The notes beneath the pieces are model-generated. The model was not told where the DNA came from. It searched no databases and saw only the letters and a program-made list of their open reading frames with translations. DNA of 39,136 bases, taken from assembly GCF_943912325.1 (NCBI RefSeq), contig NZ_CALTTX010000018.1:1-39136 (forward strand), in the 5' to 3' direction. The stretch's first letter is position 1. Each line of letters begins with the position of its first letter. A program made the translations under genes and the position numbers. The DNA is from an uncultured Microbacterium sp. (GTDB lineage Bacteria > Actinomycetota > Actinomycetes > Actinomycetales > Microbacteriaceae). This document shows positions 1 to 6,795 of this stretch, piece by piece.

Positions 1-20
1 CCCCCATCCCGCCCCAAACC

Positions 21-93
21 CCGCGAGACTGCGCTGGGGCGACGAGACTGCGTGGGGCGCACGCAGTCTCGTCGCGGGATCGCAGTCTCGCGG
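21..93. repeat. Nested palindrome built from four CGAGACTGCG units
   Basis: Outer 13-bp arms (21-33 and 81-93) and inner 16-bp arms (39-54 and 60-75) are both perfect inverted repeats, with a 5-nt loop (55-59) and 5-nt spacers between the arms. All four arms share the core CGAGACTGCG or its complement. It lies downstream of the rhodanese gene and could end its transcript or be a REP/BIME-like element. No T-tract follows on either side. Confidence 0.85.
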
Positions 94-126
94 AGATGAG
101 GAGGGGCGGGGCGGGGATGCCGGGGG

Positions 127-420
127 TCAGGCCTCGAGCGGGTGGCCGCTCTCGACCCACGCCGACGTGCCGCCCTCGACGTTCGTCGCATCGAAGCCCT
201 GCGCCTCGAGCGCCTCGACCGCGCGGGCCGAACGCCCGCCGAGCTGGCAAACGACGTCGAACGCTTCGGTGGGGAGCTTGTCGAGGTTCTCGCCGAGCGT
301 CGACAGCGGCACGTTGATCGCGCCCGGGATATGGCCGGCGGCGTACTCGTCCGCCTCGCGCACGTCGATGAGGGGCTTGTCGCCCGCGGATGCCAGGTCG
401 TTGACCGTGATCGTCTTCAT
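127..420 (-). CDS. Rhodanese-like domain protein
   Basis: A single rhodanese domain of 97 residues. The family transfers sulfur from persulfides via an active-site cysteine. The N-terminal substrate-loop pattern LIDVREADEYAAGHIPGA is present, and the active loop reads CQLGGRSA with the catalytic Cys in place, so the protein looks active. No signal peptide is visible, so it is probably cytoplasmic. The start at 420 is chosen because GGGAGGA lies just upstream and because the family begins close to the MKTITVNDLAS segment; an in-frame upstream start at 447 is less likely. The next gene upstream on this strand is bS22, about 150 nt away across a hairpin region, so the two probably form separate units. 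The sulfur acceptor cannot be told from sequence. Confidence 0.9.
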   Translation of the reverse strand: MKTITVNDLASAGDKPLIDVREADEYAAGHIPGAINVPLSTLGENLDKLPTEAFDVVCQLGGRSARAVEALEAQGFDATNVEGGTSAWVESGHPLEA

Positions 421-461
421 ACCGGCATCCTCCCACGCCCCCACCACGAAGCGCCCGCTCT

Positions 462-538
462 ACGTAACGCCCGCGACCGGCATCCCGCCTCGCCACCAAC
501 ACGTAACGCCCGCAACCGGCGAACCGGATACGGGCGTT
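462..538 (-). terminator. Direct repeats plus hairpin between bS22 and rhodanese genes
   Basis: Two 19-bp direct repeats (462-480 and 501-519, one mismatch) begin ACGTAACGCCCGC. The second copy folds on itself: AACGCCCG (505-512) pairs with CGGGCGTT (531-538) and an inner CCGG pairs with CCGG around a 4-nt loop. It lies about 35 nt past the bS22 stop, so it is a plausible terminator, although no U-run follows. A related hairpin with the same stem occurs at 25235-25272. Confidence 0.6.
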
Positions 539-572
539 GTGTGTCGTCGCCCCGTCGTGCGGGGCGCGCCGC

Positions 573-671
573 TTACTTCTTGTTGCGGCGCTGGTGACGC
601 GTCTTGCGCAACAGCTTGCGGTGTTTCTTCTTCGCCATGCGCTTGCGACGCTTCTTGATGACTGAACCCAC
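573..671 (-). CDS. 30S ribosomal protein bS22 (AURKAIP1/COX24-domain small protein)
   Basis: A 32-residue, extremely basic protein (GSVIKKRRKRMAKKKHRK...). It matches the actinobacterial bS22 family (Rv0500B type), a small-subunit ribosomal protein related to mitochondrial mS38. The start is a GTG at 671 with GAGG 6 nt upstream; a longer in-frame reading to 782 would add residues foreign to the family. In mycobacteria this gene follows proC and a small helix-turn-helix gene. The HTH gene lies upstream here too, but proC is separated by an inserted block. The sequence directly before the SD can form a hairpin (689-713), which could affect translation. Identification by family pattern is strong despite the length. 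Confidence 0.92.
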   Translation of the reverse strand: MGSVIKKRRKRMAKKKHRKLLRKTRHQRRNKK

Positions 672-688
672 GGAGAACCTCATTCGAT

Positions 689-713
689 GAATCGGGGCAC
701 ATCCGCCCGATTC
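689..713 (-). other. Hairpin in the bS22 5' leader
   Basis: GAATCGGG (689-696) pairs with CCCGATTC (706-713) over a 9-nt loop, 18 nt before the GTG start and next to the GAGG ribosome site. With the candidate -10 at 804-809 the mRNA would have a leader of about 125 nt. Long structured leaders are typical of autoregulated ribosomal protein genes; that role is only inferred here. Confidence 0.45.
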
Positions 714-803
714 GAAAATCTGGGTGCCGCTCGCGGCTGGGCGGGCGACGATCAGGGATCGGCAGATGCGAAGGATCGGCATACACGGAATATGCCTCGG
801 AGC

Positions 804-809
804 AGTCTA
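804..809 (-). promoter_or_regulatory. Candidate -10 (TAGACT) for the bS22 gene
   Basis: On the minus strand TAGACT lies about 132 nt before the bS22 start and downstream of the HTH gene stop. No good -35 was seen. The stretch 672-873 otherwise holds only the leader and hairpin. The assignment is tentative. Confidence 0.35.
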
Positions 810-873
810 CCAGCCCGGCCCGCCAGGCGCGCATCGGGCAAAGAGAAGCCCGGCGAGAGGCCCCAGCGGTCGT

Positions 874-1065
874 TCAGCCGGCATCGGCGACGGGCCGCTG
901 CAGCGCGTCGGTGACGGCGGACTCGAGCACGCGATACGAGCGGCCGAAGCGCACCGCGGGCAGCTCGCCGGCGTGCACGAGGCGGTACACGGTCATCTTC
1001 GACACGCGCATGAGGTCGGCGACCTCGGCGACGGTCAGGAATCGGACGTCGGGTAGTTCTGCCAT
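874..1065 (-). CDS. Small helix-turn-helix DNA-binding protein (BldC/excisionase-like)
   Basis: A 63-residue protein made almost entirely of one MerR/excisionase-type winged HTH: FLTVAEVADLMRVSKMTVYRLVHAGELPAVRFGRSYRV. It matches actinobacterial BldC-like / Rv0500A proteins, which bind DNA and are encoded between proC and bS22. The start at 1065 gives the usual family length; an upstream ATG at 1113 would add a non-conserved stretch. A well-formed promoter (TTTACA, 18 nt, TAGAGT) lies upstream. Targets cannot be read from the sequence. Although the fold resembles excisionases, no integrase or phage gene is near, so a housekeeping regulator is the better reading. Confidence 0.88.
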   Translation of the reverse strand: MAELPDVRFLTVAEVADLMRVSKMTVYRLVHAGELPAVRFGRSYRVLESAVTDALQRPVADAG

Positions 1066-1100
1066 GGGATTCTCGTTCAGGCTATGTGATTGTTGTGCAC

Positions 1101-1130
1101 ACTCTAGTGGCACGAGTTGGCCACTGTAAA
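1101..1130 (-). promoter_or_regulatory. Promoter of the small HTH gene
   Basis: Read on the minus strand, TTTACA (1125-1130) and TAGAGT (1101-1106) are separated by 18 nt. The predicted transcript starts near 1094 and has a leader of about 29 nt. The motif TTGTGCACA (1093-1101) overlaps the start region. The rest of 1066-1227 contains nothing else I can name. Confidence 0.55.
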
Positions 1131-1227
1131 CCTGCGGGTCAGCTCGTGCGCGTGTGATTTATGTGACGGATGCTTCGGGCCCCGGCCCAACCGCAACGCG
1201 CCCAGCGACACCGCCGAGCAAACACCC

Positions 1228-1656
1228 TCAGAGCCCGGGAATCCGCTTGATCGCCGAATCCCACGCGTGCTTCGCCGAGGCCGCGGCGCGCCCGACGACC
1301 TCGGCGGCGTGGGCGGCGGGCTCGGGGAGCGACCGCGCGGCGGCAGCCGCGGCAAGCTGGGCGATTTCGGCATCCATTCCCTCGGAATCATCGAAGAACG
1401 GCACGAGCCAGTCCTCGATCTCGGAAAGCGGCGCCGATTCGAGGCTGTAGAAGCGGTGCTGACCCTCTTCGCGGACCGTCACGAGACCGGATTCGCGCAA
1501 CACCTTGAGGTGTTTCGACACGGTGGGCTGGCTCACGCTGAGCTCGGTGACGATGTGCGACACGCTCACGCCGTCGCCCGACGACAGGGCGTCTCGCAGC
1601 AGCTGCAGGATCTCGCGCCGGGTGCCGTCGGCGATCACGTCGAAGATGTCGGGCAT
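1228..1656 (-). CDS. ArsR/SmtB-family transcriptional regulator
   Basis: A 142-residue protein with a canonical ArsR winged helix in residues 1-75: DVIADGTRREILQLL, then VSHIVTELSVSQPTVSKHLKVLRESGLV and the wing EEGQHRFYSL. The metal-binding ELCVCDL motif of classic ArsR sensors is replaced by TELSVSQ, so it probably does not sense metal through helix 3. The C-terminal half is Ala-rich and helical. A -10 TAACCT ends 6 nt before the ATG and no SD is present, so the message is probably leaderless. It is transcribed divergently from the trkH-trkA potassium genes with an 85-bp gap, which makes them candidate targets along with its own gene. Confidence 0.92.
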   Translation of the reverse strand: MPDIFDVIADGTRREILQLLRDALSSGDGVSVSHIVTELSVSQPTVSKHLKVLRESGLVTVREEGQHRFYSLESAPLSEIEDWLVPFFDDSEGMDAEIAQLAAAAAARSLPEPAAHAAEVVGRAAASAKHAWDSAIKRIPGL

Positions 1657-1662
1657 GACGAT

Positions 1663-1668
1663 AGGTTA
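1663..1668 (-). promoter_or_regulatory. Leaderless -10 (TAACCT) of the arsR-like gene
   Basis: TAACCT is followed by 6 nt and the ATG at 1656. Transcription would start at or next to the A of the start codon. No SD is present. Confidence 0.55.
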
Positions 1669-1686
1669 GCCGCGCCCGGGCATGGT

Positions 1687-1692
1687 TACTAT
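1687..1692 (+). promoter_or_regulatory. Candidate -10 (TACTAT) for trkH-trkA
   Basis: TACTAT lies about 50 nt before the trkH ATG, leaving a short leader that carries GGAGGAG (1728-1734), 7 nt from the start. No convincing -35 was found. It faces the arsR promoter, so one bound repressor could cover both. Confidence 0.4.
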
Positions 1693-1741
1693 AGCGGCCG
1701 GGGCTGCGTGACACGCGCGACCGGGGCGGAGGAGCGAGCGG

Positions 1742-3172
1742 ATGCCGGAGCAAGCGCTCTTGCCGCGATTGCGGAGCCGCCTCGCACGCGGCGCCCACGC
1801 GGCACGCGAACTCACGACAGCGTCGCCCGCGCGCTTCGCCGTACTGGTGTTCTCGGCGCTCATCGCGGTCTTCACGGTGTTGTTCTCACTGCCGATCATG
1901 GCGGCCGATGGCCGCTCGACGCCGTTCGCCGACGCCCTCTTCACGGCGGTGTCGACGATCTGCGTCACGGGGCTCTCGACCGTCGACATGGGTTCGCACT
2001 GGTCGCCACTCGGCCATGCCGTCATCTATCTCGGCGTCAACGTCGGTGCCCTCGGGGTCTTGACGCTCGCGTCGATCCTCGGACTCGTCATCTCGAAGCG
2101 CCTGGGCCTGCGGGCGAAGCTCATCGCGGCGGGCGACAGCAATCCGCTGCGTGCGCACGGCGGTCCCGTCAACGAGGGCCAGACCGTGCGGCTCGGCGAG
2201 GTCGGTCAGCTGCTCTCGACGGTCGCTCTTTCGACGCTCGTGATCGAGGCCGGAATCACGGTGCTGATCTATCCCTCGCTCGTGCTCGGTGGGGTCGACC
2301 CGCTCGCGGCGCTCTGGCAAGCGCCCTATTACGCCGCGATGGCCTTCACGAACACGGGATTCGCGCCCACGGCCGACGGGCTCGTGCCGTTCGTGCACGA
2401 CTACTACATGCTCACGGTGCTGATGGCGGGCGTCTTTCTAGGATCGATCGGGTTCCCCGTGATCTTCGCCCTCGCGCGCCACCGCTGGCACGCGAGGCGG
2501 TGGTCGCTGCACGCGAAGCTGACGATCCTCACGACCGTCGTGCTGTTCTTCGTGGGGGCGCTGGCGTTCCTCGCGCTCGAGTACGACAACCCCGCGACCT
2601 TCGGCAAGCTCGGCGCGGGCGACACGGTCTTTCAGGCGTTCTTCCTCTCGGCGATGACCCGCTCGGGCGGTTTCTCGACGATCGACATCGGCCAGATGCA
2701 CGGCTCGTCGTTGCTCGTCGCCTCGATGCTCATGTTCGTCGGCGGCGGCTCGGCGTCGACGGCGGGCGGAATCAAAGTCACGACCCTCGCGGTGCTCGCC
2801 CTCGCCGTCTGGTCCGAAGCGAAGGGCCGCCCCTCGGTGCAGGCGTTCGGTCGGCGCATCCCCTCCGACGTCCAGCGCGTCGCCCTCTCGGTCGTCGCCT
2901 GGGGTGCGACGATCGTGGCGCTGTCGACCGTCACGATCGCGCAGATCACGAAGGCTCCCGTCGACGAAGTGCTCTTCGACGTCGTCTCGGCGTTCGCGAC
3001 CGTGGGACTCTCGAGCGGACTCACGTCGGACCTACCCGACGCGGCCTCGTATGTACTGACCCTGACGATGTTCATGGGCCGCGTTGGTACAGTGACTCTC
3101 GCGGCGGCGGTCGCGGCATCGTCCCGCTCGCAGCTCTACGCCCTCCCCGTCGAAAGGCCGATCGTTGGTTGA
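1742..3172 (+). CDS. trkH: TrkH/KtrB-type potassium transporter membrane subunit
   Basis: A 476-residue polytopic membrane protein of the SKT superfamily, which conducts K+ through four membrane-pore-membrane repeats. The four filter segments are visible in order: STICVTGLST, AFTNTGFAP, MTRSGGFSTID and ATVGLSSGL, each with the conserved glycine. The length suits KtrB/TrkH. A strong SD (GGAGGAG, 7 nt before the ATG) supports the start. The RCK partner gene follows after 17 nt, so the two form an operon and a complex in the cytoplasmic membrane. Whether Na+ co-transport is involved cannot be judged. Confidence 0.95.
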   Translation: MPEQALLPRLRSRLARGAHAARELTTASPARFAVLVFSALIAVFTVLFSLPIMAADGRSTPFADALFTAVSTICVTGLSTVDMGSHWSPLGHAVIYLGVNVGALGVLTLASILGLVISKRLGLRAKLIAAGDSNPLRAHGGPVNEGQTVRLGEVGQLLSTVALSTLVIEAGITVLIYPSLVLGGVDPLAALWQAPYYAAMAFTNTGFAPTADGLVPFVHDYYMLTVLMAGVFLGSIGFPVIFALARHRWHARRWSLHAKLTILTTVVLFFVGALAFLALEYDNPATFGKLGAGDTVFQAFFLSAMTRSGGFSTIDIGQMHGSSLLVASMLMFVGGGSASTAGGIKVTTLAVLALAVWSEAKGRPSVQAFGRRIPSDVQRVALSVVAWGATIVALSTVTIAQITKAPVDEVLFDVVSAFATVGLSSGLTSDLPDAASYVLTLTMFMGRVGTVTLAAAVAASSRSQLYALPVERPIVG

Positions 3173-3189
3173 ATTCCGGGCAGGTCTCC

Positions 3190-3861
3190 ATGGTTGAACA
3201 GATCCGCTCCGACGCCCCCGTGCTGGTCATCGGCCTCGGACGGTTCGGCGCGGCGTGCGCGGGCGAGCTCGACCGGCTCGAACGCGACGTGCTCGCGGTC
3301 GATGAGAACCTCGAGCTCGTGCAGAAGTGGTCCGAGCGGGTTACGCACGCGGTCCAGGCCGATGCCCGCAACATCGATGCGCTCAAGCAGATCGGCGCGG
3401 CCGACTTTCAGGTCGCGGTCGTCGCGGTCGGCAGCGACATCGAAGCATCCATTCTCATCACGGCCAGCCTCGTCGATCTGAAGGTTCCGCAGATCTGGGC
3501 GAAAGCCGTCTCGCAATCGCACGGCAAGATCCTCGCGCGCGTCGGCGCGAACCACGTCGTCTACCCCGAACGTGAAGCGGGCGAGCGCGTCGCGCACCTC
3601 GTCAGCGGACGGATGCTCGATTTCATCCGCTTCGACGACGATTTCGTGCTCGCGAAGATGTATCCCCCGCGCTTCATCCGCGGCGTGGGCCTTCACGAAT
3701 CGGGCGTCCGCACGAAGTTCAATGTCACGGTCGTCGGCGTCAAGAGCCCCGGAAAGCCGTTCCGTTACGCCGAGGCGAACACGATCGTGACGAACCACGA
3801 CCTGATCATCGTTTCGGGCACGAACGGCGATATCGAGCGGTTCGCGTCGCTCGATCGCTGA
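3190..3861 (+). CDS. trkA: TrkA/KtrA-type RCK regulatory subunit
   Basis: A 223-residue cytoplasmic protein with one RCK unit. It has an N-terminal Rossmann fold with VIGLGRFG (nucleotide-binding glycines at residues 15-20) and an acidic residue ending the second strand (AVDEN), followed by a TrkA-C domain from about residue 140. The family gates TrkH/KtrB in response to ATP/ADP or NAD(H). It has one RCK unit, like KtrA and mycobacterial CeoB, not the doubled E. coli TrkA. The ATG lies 17 nt after trkH with only a weak SD (GCAGGT), consistent with translation in the operon. The same reading frame runs open upstream through trkH, but that upstream translation is an Arg-rich shadow. Confidence 0.94.
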   Translation: MVEQIRSDAPVLVIGLGRFGAACAGELDRLERDVLAVDENLELVQKWSERVTHAVQADARNIDALKQIGAADFQVAVVAVGSDIEASILITASLVDLKVPQIWAKAVSQSHGKILARVGANHVVYPEREAGERVAHLVSGRMLDFIRFDDDFVLAKMYPPRFIRGVGLHESGVRTKFNVTVVGVKSPGKPFRYAEANTIVTNHDLIIVSGTNGDIERFASLDR

Positions 3862-3908
3862 GCGATTCGTCCCGTAGCGCGCGGAAAGAGGCGAGTGGAT
3901 GCCGGGGC

Positions 3909-4754
3909 TCAGGCCCCGACGGCGAGCTCGCGCGCGCGGGCGAGCGCGGCATCCGTCGCCTCGGCGAACAGTCCCGCGAGGTTCGCCGACTGCAGCACGC
4001 CGATCGCCTTCTCGGTCGTGCCCTTGGGGCTCGTGACGCGGCGGCGGAGCTCGGCGGGTGTCTCGCCCGAATCGGCGAGCAGCGCGCTCGCGCCGCGGAA
4101 GGTCTGCTCGACCATGATGCGCGCCTCGGCCTCGCTGAAACCCTTGCCGATCGCAACCTCGGTGAGCTCTTCGATGAGGAAGAAGACGTACGCGGGACCC
4201 GAGCCCGAGATCGTCGACAGGGCGTCGATCTTGTCTTCGGGCACCTCGATGACGGTGCCGACGGTCTCGAACAGCCGGCGCACGAGCGCCGTGTCGTCGC
4301 TCGAGACGCCGGGCGCCGCGGCGATTCCGGTAACGCCCTGCCCCACGAGCGCGGGGGTGTTGGGCATCGAGCGGAGCACCGCGATGTCGTCGCCGAGAAT
4401 CGAGACGAAGGTCTCGATCGTGACGCCGGCGGCGAGGCTCACGACGATCGTGCCGGGGCGGAGTGCGGGAGCGATCTCGCGCAGCAGATCGGGCACCATG
4501 GCGGGCTTGACCCCGACGAGCACGATGTCGGCGCCCGCGGCCGCATCGAGGTTGCCGTCGGGCTGCTCCTCGAGCGCGATGCTCGTCACTCCCGCGAGGC
4601 CCGCGAGCTCGTCGGCCTTCGCGCGCGAGCGGTTCGTCGCGATGGCGCCCGCGCCGAGCAGACCCGAAGAAACGAGACCCCGCAGCACGGCCCCTCCCAT
4701 CGATCCCGCTCCGAGAATCGTGACGGCGGGCAGGGCATTCGCTGTGGTGCTCAT
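3909..4754 (-). CDS. proC: Pyrroline-5-carboxylate reductase
   Basis: Catalyses the last step of proline synthesis, NAD(P)H-dependent reduction of pyrroline-5-carboxylate. The 281 residues match the family length. The N-terminal dinucleotide fold has ILGAGSMGGAVLRGL (residues 13-27). The conserved MPNTPALVGQGVTGI segment follows, and the C-terminal dimerisation/active-site region has SGSGPAYVFFLIEEL and the signature LRRRVTSPKGTTEKAI. A -10 TACGAT ends 6 nt before the ATG and no SD is present, so the mRNA is probably leaderless. In mycobacteria proC directly precedes the small HTH and bS22 genes; here arsR and trkH-trkA lie in between. Confidence 0.97.
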   Translation of the reverse strand: MSTTANALPAVTILGAGSMGGAVLRGLVSSGLLGAGAIATNRSRAKADELAGLAGVTSIALEEQPDGNLDAAAGADIVLVGVKPAMVPDLLREIAPALRPGTIVVSLAAGVTIETFVSILGDDIAVLRSMPNTPALVGQGVTGIAAAPGVSSDDTALVRRLFETVGTVIEVPEDKIDALSTISGSGPAYVFFLIEELTEVAIGKGFSEAEARIMVEQTFRGASALLADSGETPAELRRRVTSPKGTTEKAIGVLQSANLAGLFAEATDAALARARELAVGA

Positions 4755-4760
4755 GGGTCA

Positions 4761-4766
4761 ATCGTA
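4761..4766 (-). promoter_or_regulatory. Leaderless -10 (TACGAT) of proC
   Basis: TACGAT is followed by 6 nt and the proC ATG at 4754. Just upstream, CGGGGGT and ACCCCCG (about 4772-4787) form a 7-bp inverted repeat with a 2-nt centre, a possible operator in this divergent region. Confidence 0.55.
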
Positions 4767-4796
4767 TGGGTCGGGGGTGAACCCCCGGCATCCGGA

Positions 4797-4802
4797 TAGC
4801 AT
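4797..4802 (+). promoter_or_regulatory. Candidate -10 (TAGCAT) of the alpha/beta hydrolase gene
   Basis: TAGCAT predicts a transcript start near 4809. That would give a leader of about 24 nt to the ATG at 4833, containing GAGAGG, or an almost leaderless reading from the ATG at 4815. Confidence 0.45.
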
Positions 4803-4832
4803 CGATACGCAGGCATGAGCGAGAGGACCGGC

Positions 4833-5969
4833 ATGACCGAGCAGACCGAATCCGGCGTCGTTACGAGCAGGATCGAGACGCGTGTGATCGAGACCGCACG
4901 CATTGCTACGGGCGTTCGCGAACGGCCCGCGTGCTCGCCCGCGTCCGATGATCACACGATCGTTTTCGTGCACGGCAACGTCTCGTCGTCGCTGTTCTTC
5001 GAGCACCTTCTCGAGGACCTGCCCGACGACATCCGGGGCGTTGCGATCGACCTGCGCGGCTTCGGCGACAGCGAACACGCGCCGATCGACGCGACCCGGG
5101 GCGTGCGCGATTTCAGCGACGACCTGCATGCCGCGCTCAGCGAACTCGGAATCGAGCGGCCGCACCTGTTCGGCTGGTCGCTCGGCGGCGGCGTCGTGCT
5201 GCAGTACGCGCTCGATCACCCCGTCGCGAGCCTGACGCTCGAGGCACCCGTCTCGCCCTATGGCTTCGGCGGAACCCGGCGCGACGGCTCGCGCCTCGAC
5301 ACCGACGACGCCGGGTGCGGCGCGGGTGGCGCGAACCCCGACTTCGTCGAACGCTTGACGGCTCACGACACCTCGGCCGACGCCCCCACCTCGCCACGCA
5401 CCGTGTTCCGCACGGGATATGTCGGCGCGTCGTACGAGGGCGCTCCCGGCGATGAAGATCTCTGGGTGGCATCCATGCTGACGACCTCGACGGCGACCGG
5501 CAACTACCCGGGCGACAGCGCGCCGACCGAGGCGTGGCCCGGGTTCGGTCCGGGAACGATCGGGGTGCTCAACGCGCTTGCGCCGCGCTACTTCAATGTG
5601 TCGGCGATCACGGAGCTCGCCGAGAAGCCCCCGATTCTGTGGGTGCATGGCACGGCGGATGCGATCGTGTCGGATGCCTCGTTCTTCGACCTCAACCAGC
5701 TCGGCGCCCTCGACACCGTGCCCGGCTGGCCGGGAGCGGAGCTCGCACCGCCGCAGCCGATGGTGAGCCAGACGCGCGATGTGCTCGCGGCGTATGGCGA
5801 GGCCGGTGGTGAGGTCACCGAGCTCGAGCTCGAGGGCGTCGGACACTCGCCGCACATCGAGCGCCCCGCCGAGGTGCGGCAGGCGCTGCTCGCGCACATC
5901 GGTTACGTCGGGCGCGCGGCCGACCCCGCGCCGCCGACCGAGGCGATCATCCTGCGCTCGGCGGACTGA
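4833..5969 (+). CDS. Alpha/beta hydrolase
   Basis: A 378-residue alpha/beta-hydrolase-fold protein. The oxyanion segment VFVHGNVSSSLFF is at residues 44-56. The strand-turn IDLRGFGDSE is followed by the nucleophile elbow GWSLGGG with Ser116. A late GTADAIVSD supplies the likely acid, and EGVGHSPHIERP carries the catalytic His. The pattern resembles small-molecule esterases, C-C hydrolases or haloperoxidase-like enzymes; the substrate is not predictable. No signal peptide is present. GAGAGG ends 6 nt before the ATG at 4833, which I prefer; an in-frame ATG at 4815 is the alternative. It is transcribed divergently from proC. Confidence 0.9.
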   Translation: MTEQTESGVVTSRIETRVIETARIATGVRERPACSPASDDHTIVFVHGNVSSSLFFEHLLEDLPDDIRGVAIDLRGFGDSEHAPIDATRGVRDFSDDLHAALSELGIERPHLFGWSLGGGVVLQYALDHPVASLTLEAPVSPYGFGGTRRDGSRLDTDDAGCGAGGANPDFVERLTAHDTSADAPTSPRTVFRTGYVGASYEGAPGDEDLWVASMLTTSTATGNYPGDSAPTEAWPGFGPGTIGVLNALAPRYFNVSAITELAEKPPILWVHGTADAIVSDASFFDLNQLGALDTVPGWPGAELAPPQPMVSQTRDVLAAYGEAGGEVTELELEGVGHSPHIERPAEVRQALLAHIGYVGRAADPAPPTEAIILRSAD

Positions 5970-5984
5970 CCTCTCGCCGCACGG

Positions 5985-6092
5985 GCGCAGCGGGGTCGCG
6001 CCTTGCGGGAAGCTCGCGCCACGCGCGGGCGCCGCGGGGTCACTTCTTGCGGGAATCTCGCCCCCAGAACCGCAACACGCGACCCCGCGAGG
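5985..6092. repeat. Imperfect direct and inverted repeats between hydrolase and tadA
   Basis: Two 33-nt copies (5985-6017 and 6029-6061, 28 of 33 identical) share GCGGGGTC and CTTGCGGGAA. A third, inverted copy follows (about 6071-6092, GCAACACGCGACCCCGCGAG), so the second and third copies can pair as a hairpin between two convergent genes. Similar sequence lies after pgi (about 30083-30103). It probably acts as a terminator or a dispersed intergenic element. Confidence 0.6.
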
Positions 6093-6114
6093 CTCAGTCA
6101 CCGGGTCCGACGCG

Positions 6115-6678
6115 TCAGATGCCCCGCCGGTCGGCGAAGAACTGCTCAAGGGGAGCTGCGGCCTCTGTCGCGAGCACTCCCCCGACGACCTCGGCGCGAT
6201 ACGGCATCCGCCGGTCGCGCAGCACGTCATAGAGCGATCCCGCGGCACCCGACTTGTCGTCCCACGCGCCGAAAACGACGCGCGAGACGCGGGCCTGGGC
6301 GATCGCGCCCGCGCACATGACGCACGGCTCGAGCGAGACCGCGAGGGTCGTGCCCTCGAGGTTCCACGTGCCCCGCGCGGCCGCAGCTCGGCGCAGCGCG
6401 AGCACTTCGGCGTGCGCAGTCGGGTCGCCCGTGAGTTCGCGTTCGTTGGATGCCTCGGCGAACGGCTCGCCCGCGGCATCCGCCATGACGGCCCCGACCG
6501 GCACATCGCCCCACGCGGCCGCGGCGTGCGCGAGCTCGATCGCGCGCCGCACGAGGGCTTCATCGGCGGCGCTCGTCGCGACGCCCCCCGTCGCGACCCT
6601 GCCCGACGAGTCCCCGCCCGCCGAAACCGTGCCCGACGAGTCCCCGCCCGTCGGCTGACCGGCCGCTCTCTCGCTCAC
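6115..6678 (-). CDS. tadA: tRNA-specific adenosine deaminase
   Basis: Converts adenosine 34 to inosine in tRNA-Arg(ACG). The zinc site is complete: HAE (His89, Glu91; Glu91 is the proton shuttle) and PCVMC (Cys119, Cys122), within a typical deaminase fold from about residue 38 to the end. The GTG start at 6678 is chosen because TACCCT ends 6 nt before it, the leaderless pattern seen across this window; no ATG precedes the domain. This yields 187 residues, with about 37 extra at the N-terminus that include two copies of a GGDSSG decapeptide encoded by a 30-bp tandem repeat (6596-6652). It is divergent from upp. If translation starts further in, the repeat would be untranslated. Confidence 0.92.
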   Translation of the reverse strand: MSERAAGQPTGGDSSGTVSAGGDSSGRVATGGVATSAADEALVRRAIELAHAAAAWGDVPVGAVMADAAGEPFAEASNERELTGDPTAHAEVLALRRAAAARGTWNLEGTTLAVSLEPCVMCAGAIAQARVSRVVFGAWDDKSGAAGSLYDVLRDRRMPYRAEVVGGVLATEAAAPLEQFFADRRGI

Positions 6679-6684
6679 CGCCCC

Positions 6685-6690
6685 AGGGTA
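6685..6690 (-). promoter_or_regulatory. Leaderless -10 (TACCCT) of tadA
   Basis: TACCCT is followed by 6 nt and the GTG at 6678. It supports the GTG start and inclusion of the repeat-bearing N-terminal extension. Confidence 0.5.
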
Positions 6691-6783
6691 GCGCCGCCGC
6701 CTGCGGGGCGAGCCGCGCCGGAGCCGCTCACACCGGCAGAGCGCGGGAGCACGGGCGAGTGGGACCCCCGGCATCCACCCGCC

Positions 6784-6789
6784 TATTCT
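6784..6789 (+). promoter_or_regulatory. Leaderless -10 (TATTCT) of upp
   Basis: TATTCT is followed by 6 nt and the ATG at 6796, with no SD between. Confidence 0.6.
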
Positions 6790-6795
6790 GGACGC

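Noticed and set aside
462..519. CRISPR array from the two 19-bp repeats
   Set aside because: Only two units, a hairpin overlapping one of them, and no cas genes.
874..1065. Phage excisionase, implying an integrated element
   Set aside because: No integrase, attachment repeat or phage genes; the bS22 neighbour matches the chromosomal Rv0500A context.
1117..3861. A 914-codon open frame spanning trkH and ending as TrkA, which might suggest a fused protein
   Set aside because: Only the last 223 codons look like protein. The upstream part is Arg-rich antisense-like translation overlapping arsR and the intact trkH frame, typical of high-GC shadows.
3136..4791. Long minus-strand open frame over trkA and proC
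   Set aside because: Arg/His-rich translation without motifs; the proC frame in the same region has complete family signatures.
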